Part shown: positions 41,144-49,419 of the stretch, piece by piece
How positions within the stretch are numbered: position 1 is the stretch's first letter
How the letters are laid out: the number at the start of each line of letters is the position of its first letter
Assembly: GCA_934622035.1 (NCBI GenBank)
Contig: CAKTVG010000003.1
Location: 62,001 to 126,000, forward strand
Direction of reading: 5' to 3'
Length of the DNA: 64,000 nt
Origin: an uncultured Oscillospiraceae bacterium
GTDB taxonomy: Bacteria; Bacillota; Clostridia; Oscillospirales; Oscillospiraceae
Position numbers and translations under genes: made by a program
The notes under the pieces: generated by a model
Database searches by the model: none
Seen by the model: the letters and a program-made list of their open reading frames with translations, nothing else
Told to the model about the DNA's origin: nothing

Positions 41144-42826
41144 ATGGCGGAAGAACTGAACCGCATGGAAACCAAGAATTTCATCGAAGCGTTTGTGGAG
41201 GAGGACATCTCCGCAGGCGGACAATATGAGGGCATGCAGGTCCACACCCGCTTCCCGCCCGAGCCGAACGGCTATCTGCACATCGGCCACTGCAAGGCGC
41301 TGTGCATCGACTTCGGCACCGCCGAAAAGTTCGGCGGCATCTGCAACCTCCGCATGGATGACACCAACCCCACCAAGGAGGATACGGAGTACGTCGACGC
41401 CATCAAGGAGGACATCAAGTGGCTGGGCTTCACCTGGGACGACCGCTTCTATTATGCCTCTCAGTATTTTGACAAGATGTATGAATGCGCCGAGGCGCTG
41501 ATCAAAAAGGGTCTGGCCTATGTCTGCGAGCTGACGCCAGAGCAGATGCGCGAATACCGCGGCGACCTGACCACTCCGGCCCGCAGCCCCTACCGCGACC
41601 GGCCGATCGAAGAATCCCTCGATCTCTTCCGCCGGATGAAGGCGGGCGAATTCCCGAACGGCGCCATGACGCTGCGTGCGAAGATCGACCTTGCCTCCGG
41701 CAACTTCAACATGCGCGACCCGGCAATCTACCGCATCAATCACATGCCCCACCATGCCACGGGCGACAAGTGGTGCATCTATCCCATGTACGACTTTGCC
41801 CATCCCATTGAGGATGCCATGGAGCACATCACCCACTCGCTGTGCTCTCTGGAATTCGAGGCGCACCGTCCGCTGTACAACTGGGTCATCGAGCACTGCG
41901 ACCTGCCTGCAAAGCCCCGGCAGATCGAATTTGCCCGTCTCGGCATCAACTACACCGTCATGTCCAAGCGCAAGCTGCGCCTGCTCGTCGAGGAGCACCG
42001 CGTTGCCGGCTGGGACGACCCGCGCATGCCGACGCTGTGCGGCCTGCGCCGCCGCGGCTACACGCCCAAGTCCATCCGCAATTTCTGCGAACGCATCGGC
42101 GTGGCAAAAACCGCCTCCACCGTGGAGTACGCTTTCCTGGAGCACTGCCTGCGTGAGGATCTGAACGAGACGGCAACGCGCACCATGGCCGTGCTGCATC
42201 CCGTTCGCCTGACCGTCACGAACTATCCTGAGGGTCAGAGCGAGGTTTTCTCCGTGGAAAACCATCCGAACCATCCCGAAATGGGCACTCGCGAGATCAC
42301 CTTCTCCCGCGACCTGTGGATTGAGGCCGACGATTTCATGGAGGAAAAGGTTGGCAAGTTCTTCCGTCTCTTCCCCGGTAATGAGGTCCGCCTGAAGGGC
42401 GCCTATGTCGTCAAGTGCACCGGCTGCGTCAAGGACACCGGCGGCAACGTCACCGAGGTACTCTGCGAATATGATCCCGCCTCCCGCGGCGGCGATCCCG
42501 CCGACGGCCGCAAGATCAAATCCACCATTCACTGGGTGGACGCGCACAACGCCGTGGATGCCGAGGTTCGCCTGTATTCCAACCTCTTCTCTGACCCGGA
42601 GCCGGACGCCGCGGACAAGAATTTCCTTGACTGCCTGAATCCCGACTCTCTGGAGATTCTCACCGGCTGCAAGATCGAGGCCGGTCTGGAGCATGCCGCC
42701 GCCCCCGCCGCCTACCAGTTCATGCGGCTCGGCTACTTCTGCCCGGACAAGGATTCCACGCCGGAGCACCCGGTCTTCAACCGTTCCGTCAGCCTGAAGG
42801 ACAGCTACAAGCCCGAAGCAAAGTAA
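41144..42826 (+). CDS. glnS: Glutaminyl-tRNA synthetase
   Basis: 560 residues. Class I signature FPPEPNGYLHIGHCKAL (HIGH at 46-49) and KMSKS-like VMSKRKLRLL near 272; the C-terminal anticodon-binding part is complete (IKSTIHWVDAHNAVDAEVRL). It charges tRNA-Gln directly, so the cell need not rely only on the GatCAB route. The ATG at 41144 has GAGAGG nine bases upstream. It diverges from pyrH. Confidence 0.97.
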   Translation: MAEELNRMETKNFIEAFVEEDISAGGQYEGMQVHTRFPPEPNGYLHIGHCKALCIDFGTAEKFGGICNLRMDDTNPTKEDTEYVDAIKEDIKWLGFTWDDRFYYASQYFDKMYECAEALIKKGLAYVCELTPEQMREYRGDLTTPARSPYRDRPIEESLDLFRRMKAGEFPNGAMTLRAKIDLASGNFNMRDPAIYRINHMPHHATGDKWCIYPMYDFAHPIEDAMEHITHSLCSLEFEAHRPLYNWVIEHCDLPAKPRQIEFARLGINYTVMSKRKLRLLVEEHRVAGWDDPRMPTLCGLRRRGYTPKSIRNFCERIGVAKTASTVEYAFLEHCLREDLNETATRTMAVLHPVRLTVTNYPEGQSEVFSVENHPNHPEMGTREITFSRDLWIEADDFMEEKVGKFFRLFPGNEVRLKGAYVVKCTGCVKDTGGNVTEVLCEYDPASRGGDPADGRKIKSTIHWVDAHNAVDAEVRLYSNLFSDPEPDAADKNFLDCLNPDSLEILTGCKIEAGLEHAAAPAAYQFMRLGYFCPDKDSTPEHPVFNRSVSLKDSYKPEAK

Positions 42827-42837
42827 ACAAGAGCAAA

Positions 42838-42864
42838 CGCCCCTGCGGAGTCTCCGCAGGGGCG
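42838..42864. terminator. Bidirectional terminator between glnS and the GNAT gene
   Basis: CGCCCCTGCGGA (42838-42849) pairs perfectly with TCCGCAGGGGCG (42853-42864), three-base loop, between two convergent stop codons. T runs are short on both sides. Confidence 0.7.
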
Positions 42865-42880
42865 CATTGTTTCTGATTCC

Positions 42881-43810
42881 TCAGGGCAGGCAGGCAAAGG
42901 CTCTGCCCAGCGGCACGGTAAAGCCGAGGCTTTGATACATCTTCTCGTCACAGGGCGCGCAGCAGACGGTCAGGCTTGCAATGCCCCACTCCACGCACCG
43001 GCGCCGCGCCGTCTCGGCAAGCTGCCGGGCAATTCCCTGCTTTCGAAAGACCGGCTCGACATAGAAATCCTCCAGCACGGCGTTATCCGCGCAGGCAAAG
43101 GTGGAAAAGCACCGCACAACGCTGCACATTCCCACTGCGCGGTAGCCGCGCTTCGCGAGAAAGAACGTGATTTTTCCTTCCCGGATCGCAGCGGAGAGCC
43201 GTTTCTGTTTTTCTTCCGTCAGGGCTTCCTCGCCGATTTCCTGCAAATAGCCGTTTTCAAGCTTTTTCAGCTGCCAGTCCTCCGGATCGGAAAGTACCTC
43301 AACGGTAAACGGAAGCGTTTCCTGCGGCGGCAGGAGCAGCAGCGGGTCGCCCCACTCGTCGGCGCCATTTTTCCGAAAACCGACGCTCTGCCAGAAGCGA
43401 AGCCGCCGCGGGTCGCTGCCATAGTTCAGCTCCGCATAATGCGCGCCGTGTGCTTCCGCCCAACGCAGCAGCACCTTCGCGCAGGCTCTTCCCGTTCCGC
43501 TTCCGCGGAATTCCGGAAGAACGCAGAATTCTTCCACAAAGCACTTCCCGTCCTCGCTTGTGTAGATCGACGCCATTGAAAAGCCGATGTCCCGGCCGTC
43601 CCGGCAGAAAAAGAGATAGTACAGCCTGTCCTGCGGACGTGCATGCAGCTGCTGCACCTGGCTCCGGTATTCCTCGCCAAAGAAATACGCCCGGTCCTCG
43701 TCCTCCGGATCCGGCAGGACATCCCGCCGGAAGTACTCGTAGAGCTGCTCCCAAAAGGCGGCAACGTCCGTTTCCGTGCGTGCCTCACGGATGGTGATTT
43801 GATTTTCCAT
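42881..43810 (-). CDS. Tandem GNAT acetyltransferase
   Basis: 309 residues with two GNAT folds. The N-terminal one (about 1-160) has the acetyl-CoA loop VLPEFRGSGTGRACAKVLLR; the C-terminal one (about 165-305) has VEPVFRKQGIARQLAETARR. Both keep the R/Q-x-x-G-x-G/A pyrophosphate-binding pattern, so both may be active. Substrate unknown. The ATG at 43810 has GGAGG upstream; a hairpin sits in its leader. Confidence 0.85.
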   Translation of the reverse strand: MENQITIREARTETDVAAFWEQLYEYFRRDVLPDPEDEDRAYFFGEEYRSQVQQLHARPQDRLYYLFFCRDGRDIGFSMASIYTSEDGKCFVEEFCVLPEFRGSGTGRACAKVLLRWAEAHGAHYAELNYGSDPRRLRFWQSVGFRKNGADEWGDPLLLLPPQETLPFTVEVLSDPEDWQLKKLENGYLQEIGEEALTEEKQKRLSAAIREGKITFFLAKRGYRAVGMCSVVRCFSTFACADNAVLEDFYVEPVFRKQGIARQLAETARRRCVEWGIASLTVCCAPCDEKMYQSLGFTVPLGRAFACLP

Positions 43811-43834
43811 TTTATTTCCTCCAAAAAATGATTC

Positions 43835-43860
43835 GGAGGGTTAGGGAACGTGAACCCTCC
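43835..43860 (-). terminator. Terminator-like hairpin upstream of the GNAT gene
   Basis: GGAGGGTT (43835-43842) pairs with AACCCTCC (43853-43860); on the minus strand a run of six T follows six bases later. It probably ends the GH25 transcript and may also work as an attenuator, since a 12-codon reading frame (43841-43879) ends within it. Confidence 0.65.
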
Positions 43861-43919
43861 ATACACGGTTAAATTCCATAAAAGCTCACCCTTTCCTGAG
43901 AAGTTTGATTCCAAACGTC

Positions 43920-44750
43920 TTAATCCGACGCGGTATCCGGCAAAAAGAACAAATCCAGATCGACGCTGCCCTCGATGCCGTCCACCGTTCCGGCGTCCGT
44001 GTATTGCAGACAGTCGAAGTGGTAGACGAAATCCGGCGTGGCGTCATACTCCGCCAGCCAGAGCGTGAACTCCTGAAGCTTAGAGAGGTCAAAATAGCGA
44101 TAGCCGAGGCTCTGGTTGAAATAGACACCCGCCTCAAAGCCGTTGCGGCGCACCACCTTGCAGAAAGCCACGGCGCAGTCCGTCAGCGGCAGGCCGTCCG
44201 GAGACGGGATGCGCTCGGAGCCGCTGACCGTTTCCCAATCGTAAAACAGCGGCAGATCCAGCGTCCGCTCGCCGATCAGCTCGCAGGCATAGGAGGCCTC
44301 CTCCCGCGCCTGCTGCACGTCCATCGCCTGGGAGAAGAAGTAGGCGCCGACCTTCAGCCCGGCCGCCTTCGCGCCGTCGTAGTATCCGGCAAAGGTCTCG
44401 TCCTCGCGCAGACCGCCCTCGGTGTAGCCGCGATAGCCCACGCGCAGCACAACAAACTCCACGCCGCTCTCGCGAACCTTCTGCCAATCCACGCTCTGCT
44501 GATGCTCAGAGACGTCGATGCCAACCATGTGCTGCATTGCGCGATAGCGCAGAAAGCCGTCCTCCTCGTAAAAAGCGGACGCGTCATATGTATTGCGGGC
44601 GATCTGCGGCGTATCCTCGCCGGCAGCCGGCGTGCCAAAGAAGCGCCAATAGATCAGGGTAATGACCAGCGCCGCGACGGCCAGTGCCATCAGGATGATC
44701 AGAACGCCGCGCAGAATTCCGGACATGCGTTTTTTCTTTCTTCTTGCCAT
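43920..44750 (-). CDS. Membrane-anchored GH25 lysozyme family protein
   Basis: 276 residues: basic N-terminus MARRKKKRMS, one membrane helix (about 12-36), then a GH25 domain with VGIDVSEHQQSVDWQKV (catalytic Asp, near 77) and LPLFYDWETVSG (D-x-E, near 168). The fold cuts the MurNAc-GlcNAc bond of peptidoglycan. The helix with cytosolic positive charges anchors it outside the membrane. It is divergent from the CapA-like lipoprotein. Confidence 0.92.
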   Translation of the reverse strand: MARRKKKRMSGILRGVLIILMALAVAALVITLIYWRFFGTPAAGEDTPQIARNTYDASAFYEEDGFLRYRAMQHMVGIDVSEHQQSVDWQKVRESGVEFVVLRVGYRGYTEGGLREDETFAGYYDGAKAAGLKVGAYFFSQAMDVQQAREEASYACELIGERTLDLPLFYDWETVSGSERIPSPDGLPLTDCAVAFCKVVRRNGFEAGVYFNQSLGYRYFDLSKLQEFTLWLAEYDATPDFVYHFDCLQYTDAGTVDGIEGSVDLDLFFLPDTASD

Positions 44751-44777
44751 GCCGCACTCCTTATCTTTTTATTTACC

Positions 44778-44806
44778 AGTATATCATGCCCGTCAAGCCG
44801 CCGCAA
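44778..44806 (-). promoter_or_regulatory. Promoter of the GH25 gene
   Basis: TTGCGG (44801-44806), 17-base spacer, TATACT (44778-44783) on the minus strand. Confidence 0.65.
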
Positions 44807-44828
44807 GGCGCTGCAGAAAAATTAGGGC

Positions 44829-44857
44829 TTGTATGCAAGGAGGAAATGTTGTAAAAT
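44829..44857 (+). promoter_or_regulatory. Promoter of the CapA-like gene
   Basis: TTGTAT (44829-44834), 17-base spacer, TAAAAT (44852-44857). Confidence 0.7.
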
Positions 44858-44892
44858 AAAAGGAGTTTATCTTTACTTTTGGAGGTTTTTCC

Positions 44893-46047
44893 TTGAAACG
44901 TTTCCTTTGCGGCATATTTTCGCTGTTTTTTCTTCTGCTCTGCGGCTGTGCGACGGAGCAGCCCACCGCATCCTCCGGCGCCGTGCAGGGCGATACCCGC
45001 GCCACGCTCTGCGCCGTGGGCGATATCTACTTTCCTGAAAACATCCTCAAAACGCTGAAAAGCGAGGACGATTATATCGCCCTCTTCGGCGACACCGTCA
45101 ACACCGTCGCCGCTGCCGATCTGGCCATTGGCAACTTCGAGGGCAACTTCGCAGGCACGCCCTACACCGGCGGCAGCTACCCCGACGAAGCCGCCGCTGC
45201 GCTCGCCAATGCAGGCTTTGACCTTCTGCAAACCGCCAATTCCTTCAGCATTGAAAACGGTCTGACCGGTCTGGCGCGGACAAAATCCGTCATCGAAGGC
45301 GAGCAGCTCACCGCCCTCGGCACCTACACCAGCCAGGCGGACGCCAATGCAAACCGCGTGGTCGTGCGCGAGGTCAACGGCATCCGCATCGCCTTCGTCG
45401 CCTTCACCAAGGGACTGGGCAGCATGAGTATCCCCGCCGGTTCGGAATACTGCGTCAACCTGCTCTACACGGACTACAGCGGCAACTATTCCCGCGTGGA
45501 CACCGCCGGAATCACTGCCGTTCTGGAACAGGCGCAGCAGCTTCAGCCGGATATCATCGTCGCCGCGCTCCACTGGGGCAGCGAGGACAGCGCCGAAGTC
45601 AGCAAAACACAGACAGAGATCGCAGACCTTCTGCTCAAAAACGGTGTGGACGTCATTCTCGGCTCACACACGCACCGCGTCGGCCCGCTGGAGCGGCGTA
45701 CGGTCTATTCTGCCGCCGGGACGGAAAAGGAAGCCGTCATCGCCTATGGTCTGGGCGACTACTGCGCCGTGGAAGAGGGCGGTGTCCGGGCGGGTCTGAT
45801 GCTGAATCTGGAATTCACCAAGGACGGCAGCACCGGCCTTACCACGGTCACAAGCGTCAGCTATGTGCCCATCGCGACCGCAGATCTCGGTGCCGATGCA
45901 AAGCGGCGCTATGAGGTTCTGAACATGGACAATGCCATTGCGCTCTACGAAAGCAATTATTATGCCCGCGTCTCCGATGAGCTGTACCAAACGCTCGTCT
46001 CCCGCCGCGAAAAGCTGGAAGAGGCGCTCTTCCCCACAGCAGAATAG
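44893..46047 (+). CDS. CapA-like lipoprotein (metallophosphatase fold)
   Basis: 384 residues from a TTG start with GGAGG seven bases upstream; signal peptide MKRFLCGIFSLFFLLLCGC. CapA/PgsA-type segments are present: CAVGDIYFPENIL, AIGNFEGNFAG, VAALHWGSED and LGSHTHRVGPLE. The Asn-His pair normally in an ANNH segment is replaced by ANSFSIENG (near 115), so one metal site may be altered. The family is linked to poly-gamma-glutamate or capsule export; no capB/capC neighbours exist, so a wall-related role is only a guess. Ends at a very strong terminator. Confidence 0.88.
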   Translation: MKRFLCGIFSLFFLLLCGCATEQPTASSGAVQGDTRATLCAVGDIYFPENILKTLKSEDDYIALFGDTVNTVAAADLAIGNFEGNFAGTPYTGGSYPDEAAAALANAGFDLLQTANSFSIENGLTGLARTKSVIEGEQLTALGTYTSQADANANRVVVREVNGIRIAFVAFTKGLGSMSIPAGSEYCVNLLYTDYSGNYSRVDTAGITAVLEQAQQLQPDIIVAALHWGSEDSAEVSKTQTEIADLLLKNGVDVILGSHTHRVGPLERRTVYSAAGTEKEAVIAYGLGDYCAVEEGGVRAGLMLNLEFTKDGSTGLTTVTSVSYVPIATADLGADAKRRYEVLNMDNAIALYESNYYARVSDELYQTLVSRREKLEEALFPTAE

Positions 46048-46050
46048 TAT

Positions 46051-46090
46051 AAAAACAGGACGTCCTTTTTCAAAAGGACGTCCTGTTTTT
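46051..46090 (+). terminator. 19-base perfect terminator after the CapA-like gene
   Basis: AAAAACAGGACGTCCTTTT (46051-46069) and AAAAGGACGTCCTGTTTTT (46072-46090) are perfect complements with a two-base loop, with A and T ends that make it work in both directions. Confidence 0.93.
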
Positions 46091-46132
46091 CTTTCTCATT
46101 TCAAAGCGGTAGCTACTTGCACCGTTGTCCAT
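46070..46132 (-). pseudogene. Possible 5' remnant of a sigma-factor gene (20 codons)
   Basis: On the minus strand a ribosome binding site AAAGGAG is followed by an ATG at 46132 and the peptide MDNGASSYRFEMRKKNRTSF, stopping inside the terminator stem. From memory, MDNGASSYR is the usual start of a Clostridial ECF-like sigma factor family that continues RFLDGD. The match ends after nine residues, so this is read as a truncated remnant; a functional micro-peptide is the alternative. Confidence 0.4.
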
Positions 46133-46224
46133 TGGCCTGCTCCTTTCCGAAGGGGATTTCTCCTCCCTTCATCTATTAGTCGAATCCAAATCGGAAAAGT
46201 CTCACCGGAATCTGCTGTTTTTTG

Positions 46225-46263
46225 AAAAAAACGCGGCGGCCGGGAATAATCCCCGCCGCCGCG
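46225..46263 (-). terminator. Intrinsic terminator after the MATE gene
   Basis: CGCGGCGGC (46232-46240) pairs with GCCGCCGCG (46255-46263), followed by seven T residues on the minus strand. Confidence 0.88.
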
Positions 46264-46269
46264 ATAAAG

Positions 46270-47604
46270 TCACACGCTTTTGTTTTTCCAGATGCCCGTT
46301 GTGTAAAAGAGGACGGACACCGTCGTCGCAATTGCCCAGCTCACCGGCCAGGCCAGCCAGATGCCCGTGCTCTCCCAGAACGAGGAGAACACAAACGCCA
46401 GCAGCACGCGCAGGAACAGCGCGGTAAACGTCGTGATCATAAAGAGCGTCATTGCGCCCGCACCGCGAAAGACGCTGTCGGCACAGATTTTCACCGCCAC
46501 CAGCAGATAAAACGGCGCAACGATCACCAGGAACCGGCAGCCGACCGTCAGCGCCTCGCTCCCCTGATCCTTCATAAACAGGCCGATGAGCGGCGAGCGG
46601 AAAACCACATAGACCACGCTGAATGCCAGCGCCACGCCGCACATCAGCGCAAGACCGCTTTTCAATCCGCGCTTGACGCGCTCTGGCTTCCCTGCGCCAA
46701 GATTCTGCGCCGTGAAGTTGGAGACGCCCGTGCCGAGTGTGGAAATCGTCGTGGTTGTGAAGCCATTGACCTTGATGGCTGCGGCATAGCCCGCCATCAC
46801 CGCGCCGCCGAAGCCGTTGACAATGCTCTGAATGAGCAGATTGCCCACGGAGATAAAGCCCTGCTGCAAGGTGCTTGGCAGCGCGATGCGGATGATGCGC
46901 CGCAAAAGCGCCCAGTCAAAGAGCTTCACGCGTCCCTCCGTGGCAAAGCCGCGCAGCCGCCGGAAAAGCGCCGCCACAGCCAGCACGCAGCTCACGCCCT
47001 GGCACAGGAAGGTCGCCCAGGCCACGGACGCCACGCCGAGGTGCGGAAACAGCTTGACAAACAGCACGTCCAGGAAAACGTTCGCCGTGGACGAGCAGGC
47101 CAGGAAGAAAAACGGCGTTCTGGAATCTCCCAGCGCCGAAAAAATGCCGCTGGAAATGTTATAGAAGAAAAGAAACAGCAGGCCGCCGGTGTAAATATTC
47201 AAATAGTGCAGCGACTCCGCATAAATCCCGGCAGGCACGCGCATCAGCGTCAGCAGAGACGGCACGAGCAGAAAGCCCAGCAGCATCAGAGCCATCGTCA
47301 AAACACCGCTGAAAATCAGGTTCGTGCTGACCGCCGTTTTTAATTCACGCAGCTTTTTTGCCCCGAAAAGCTGGGCAATCACCACGGAACAGCCGATGTT
47401 GCAGCCGAAGGCGAAGGCCAGATAGATCAAGGTAACCTCGTAGGCGTTGCCAACGGCGGACAGCGCGTCCTCGCTGAGGAGCTTTCCCGCAACCAGCGAA
47501 TCCGCGACATTGTACATCTGCTGGAAAATCACGCCGCCCAGCAGCGGCAGCGAAAAGCTGCAAAGCGCTCTGCCCGGCGAGCCGGTCGTCAAATCCTTTT
47601 CCAT
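46270..47604 (-). CDS. MATE family efflux transporter
   Basis: 444 residues with twelve predicted helices. Starts MEKDLTTGSPGRALCSFSLP, the typical MATE opening in Clostridia, with LLGGVIFQQMYNVADSLVAG and GVSNFTAQNLGAGKPERVKR in the second half. It should export cationic drugs or metabolites against Na or H gradients; substrate unknown. The ATG at 47604 has AGGAGG seven bases upstream. A 13-base inverted repeat lies 32 bases upstream of the start and overlaps the likely -10, suggesting a dedicated repressor that is not encoded next to it. Confidence 0.94.
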   Translation of the reverse strand: MEKDLTTGSPGRALCSFSLPLLGGVIFQQMYNVADSLVAGKLLSEDALSAVGNAYEVTLIYLAFAFGCNIGCSVVIAQLFGAKKLRELKTAVSTNLIFSGVLTMALMLLGFLLVPSLLTLMRVPAGIYAESLHYLNIYTGGLLFLFFYNISSGIFSALGDSRTPFFFLACSSTANVFLDVLFVKLFPHLGVASVAWATFLCQGVSCVLAVAALFRRLRGFATEGRVKLFDWALLRRIIRIALPSTLQQGFISVGNLLIQSIVNGFGGAVMAGYAAAIKVNGFTTTTISTLGTGVSNFTAQNLGAGKPERVKRGLKSGLALMCGVALAFSVVYVVFRSPLIGLFMKDQGSEALTVGCRFLVIVAPFYLLVAVKICADSVFRGAGAMTLFMITTFTALFLRVLLAFVFSSFWESTGIWLAWPVSWAIATTVSVLFYTTGIWKNKSV

Positions 47605-47636
47605 CGCAACACCTCCTATAAAACCCGAAGGCGCTC

Positions 47637-47670
47637 TTGTCATAAAATTCTATTGAAAATTTTATGACAA
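47637..47670. promoter_or_regulatory. Palindromic operator in the MATE promoter
   Basis: TTGTCATAAAATT (47637-47649) and AATTTTATGACAA (47658-47670) are perfect complements around eight bases. On the minus strand a promoter TTGCAA-18-TAAAAT overlaps it, with the -10 inside the right arm. A TetR- or MarR-type repressor is the likely reader. Confidence 0.6.
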
Positions 47671-47747
47671 GCTCCTACAAAATTGCAAAACAGAATTTTG
47701 TATTTCTATTTTGCAGTTTTGGTCGCTGCGGCGGGTTATTGAACGCG

Positions 47748-47850
47748 AAAGGGAACCCTGACGGTTCCCTTTCACACTATCCTTCCCTCCGAAACGTTTG
47801 GCCTCGCAGGCTTCTTTGATAGTCAGAAGGCGCTTCAAATGAAGCGCCTT
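47748..47850. repeat. Two inverted repeats downstream of the zinc-ribbon gene
   Basis: AAAGGGAACC/GGTTCCCTTT (47748-47772, five-base loop) and AAGGCGCTTCA/TGAAGCGCCTT (47827-47850, two-base loop). Both are perfect. The second follows the zinc-ribbon stop by about 30 bases on the minus strand and could end that transcript despite a poor T run. The 273-base gap to MATE holds no gene that I can support. Confidence 0.55.
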
Positions 47851-47878
47851 GCAAGTAATCTCTTTCGTTATGCGAAAA

Positions 47879-48148
47879 TCAGCCGCGGCTTCTCATCTTT
47901 GCGAAGCACTCGCTGCAATAAACCGGACGATCGGACTTCGGCTCAAAGGGGACGCGAGCCTCGCCGCCGCAGTTTGCGCAGGTAGCGGTGAAGTAGCTGC
48001 GGGAAGTGGTCTTGCGAGCGTCACGGCAAGCTTTGCAGCGCTGCGGCTCGTTCTGGAAGCCTCTGGCTGCATAAAACTCCTGCTCGCCAGCGGTGAACAC
48101 GAACTCATTGCCGCATTCCTTGCAAACTAAGGTCTTGTCTTCGTACAT
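47879..48148 (-). CDS. Double zinc-ribbon protein
   Basis: 89 residues starting MYEDKTLVCKECGNEFVFTA. Four CxxC pairs are spaced CKEC - CKAC and CANC - CSEC, with the family phrase GEQEFYAARGFQNEPQRCKACRDARK between the first two. This is the Firmicute zinc-ribbon family (probable zinc-binding, sometimes called zf-trcl). It should bind two zinc ions; nucleic acid binding is likely but unproven. It has its own promoter and a leader of about 120 bases, long for such a small gene. Confidence 0.88.
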   Translation of the reverse strand: MYEDKTLVCKECGNEFVFTAGEQEFYAARGFQNEPQRCKACRDARKTTSRSYFTATCANCGGEARVPFEPKSDRPVYCSECFAKMRSRG

Positions 48149-48276
48149 TTTGGTTTACCTCTCTTGATGAATAAGATTTGCCCCGACACTCTTCTCGCGT
48201 ATTTTGCAGATTGGTATGCCATGGGTTGATATTTGCGAACGGTGAAGTCATGGTCACGCCGCTCAGCACAACGTCA

Positions 48277-48304
48277 ATTATAACATTTTAAAACGCCTTG
48301 TCAA
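48277..48304 (-). promoter_or_regulatory. Promoter of the zinc-ribbon gene
   Basis: TTGACA (48299-48304), 16-base spacer, TATAAT (48277-48282) on the minus strand; leader of about 120 bases before the ATG at 48148. Confidence 0.8.
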
Positions 48305-48377
48305 TAGTGGATGAAAAAATATTCCGCCAGAAAAATGCATTTGTGCGTTTTCGACATATTTCGCCTCGTGTTTTCGG

Positions 48378-49415
48378 TCAAAACGTCAGTTGTTCTTCGT
48401 TCTGATTGGGCAAATGCAGGTGATCGTAGGCAAGCTGCGTTACGCAGCGCCCGCGCGGCGTCCGCGTGAGGAAGCCGATCTGCATGAGATACGGCTCGTA
48501 GACATCTTCTAACGTGACCGCTTCTTCTCCGATCGTCGCAGCAAGCGTCTCCAGCCCGACGGGGCCGCCGTTGTAAAACTGTATAATTGCACGAAGCATG
48601 CGCCGGTCAGTCGCATCCAGGCCGAGCTTGTCCACCTCCAGCCGCTGCAAGGCCAGATCCGCCGCCTCGCGGGTAATGACGCCGTCGTAATAGAGCTGTG
48701 CAAAATCACGCACGCGGCGCAGCATCCGGTTGGCAATCCGCGGCGTGCCGCGGCTGCGGGAGGCGATCTCCAGTGCGCCCGCGGGGTCGATCTGCATACC
48801 GAGCAGCAGCGCAGAGCGCGTGACGATACGGCAAAGCTCCTCCGGCGTGTAAAGCTCCAGCCGGAAGGTCACGCCGAAGCGGTCGCGCAGCGGCGCAGAA
48901 AGCTGACCCGCGCGCGTCGTCGCACCGATCAGAGTAAACTTCGGCAGATCCAGCCGGATGGAATTGGCCGACGGGCCCTTGCCGACGATGATGTCAATCG
49001 CAAAATCCTCCATTGCGGGATACAGAATCTCCTCCACCGAGGTGTTCAGGCGGTGAATCTCGTCGATAAACAGAATATCGCCCTCAGAAAGGTTTGTCAG
49101 AAGCGCCGCCAGATCGCCCGCCTTTTCGATTGCCGGGCCGGAGGTAATGCGGATATTCACACCCATTTCGTTGGCAATGACGCCGGCGAGCGTGGTTTTG
49201 CCCAGGCCGGGAGGGCCATACAGAAGGACATGATCCAGCGGTTCACTGCGCCGCCGCGCGGCCTCGATATAAACTGCCAGATTCTCCTTGACCTTTTCCT
49301 GGCCGTTGTATTCGCTCAGGCGCTTCGGGCGCAGCGAAAGCTCACCCTCATCCTTCGCGGTGTAGCTCGTCGTTACGATCGGGGCCTCAAAATCCTGAGA
49401 AAAATCAATGCTCAT
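48378..49415 (-). CDS. ruvB: Holliday junction helicase RuvB
   Basis: 345 residues. Walker A GPPGLGKTTLA (near 66-76), Walker B ILFIDEIHRL (near 115), sensor motif IGATTRAGQLSAPLRDRFG (near 163) and the C-terminal winged helix with GFLTRTPRGR. The AAA+ ring that drives branch migration with RuvA. It lies four bases after ruvA, last gene of the ruv operon. Confidence 0.98.
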   Translation of the reverse strand: MSIDFSQDFEAPIVTTSYTAKDEGELSLRPKRLSEYNGQEKVKENLAVYIEAARRRSEPLDHVLLYGPPGLGKTTLAGVIANEMGVNIRITSGPAIEKAGDLAALLTNLSEGDILFIDEIHRLNTSVEEILYPAMEDFAIDIIVGKGPSANSIRLDLPKFTLIGATTRAGQLSAPLRDRFGVTFRLELYTPEELCRIVTRSALLLGMQIDPAGALEIASRSRGTPRIANRMLRRVRDFAQLYYDGVITREAADLALQRLEVDKLGLDATDRRMLRAIIQFYNGGPVGLETLAATIGEEAVTLEDVYEPYLMQIGFLTRTPRGRCVTQLAYDHLHLPNQNEEQLTF

Positions 49416-49419
49416 TGCT

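Noticed and set aside
41012..42769. A 585-codon minus-strand frame opposite glnS
   Set aside because: GlnRS motifs are intact on the plus strand and the promoter and start fit it; the opposite frame has no ribosome binding site or known domain.
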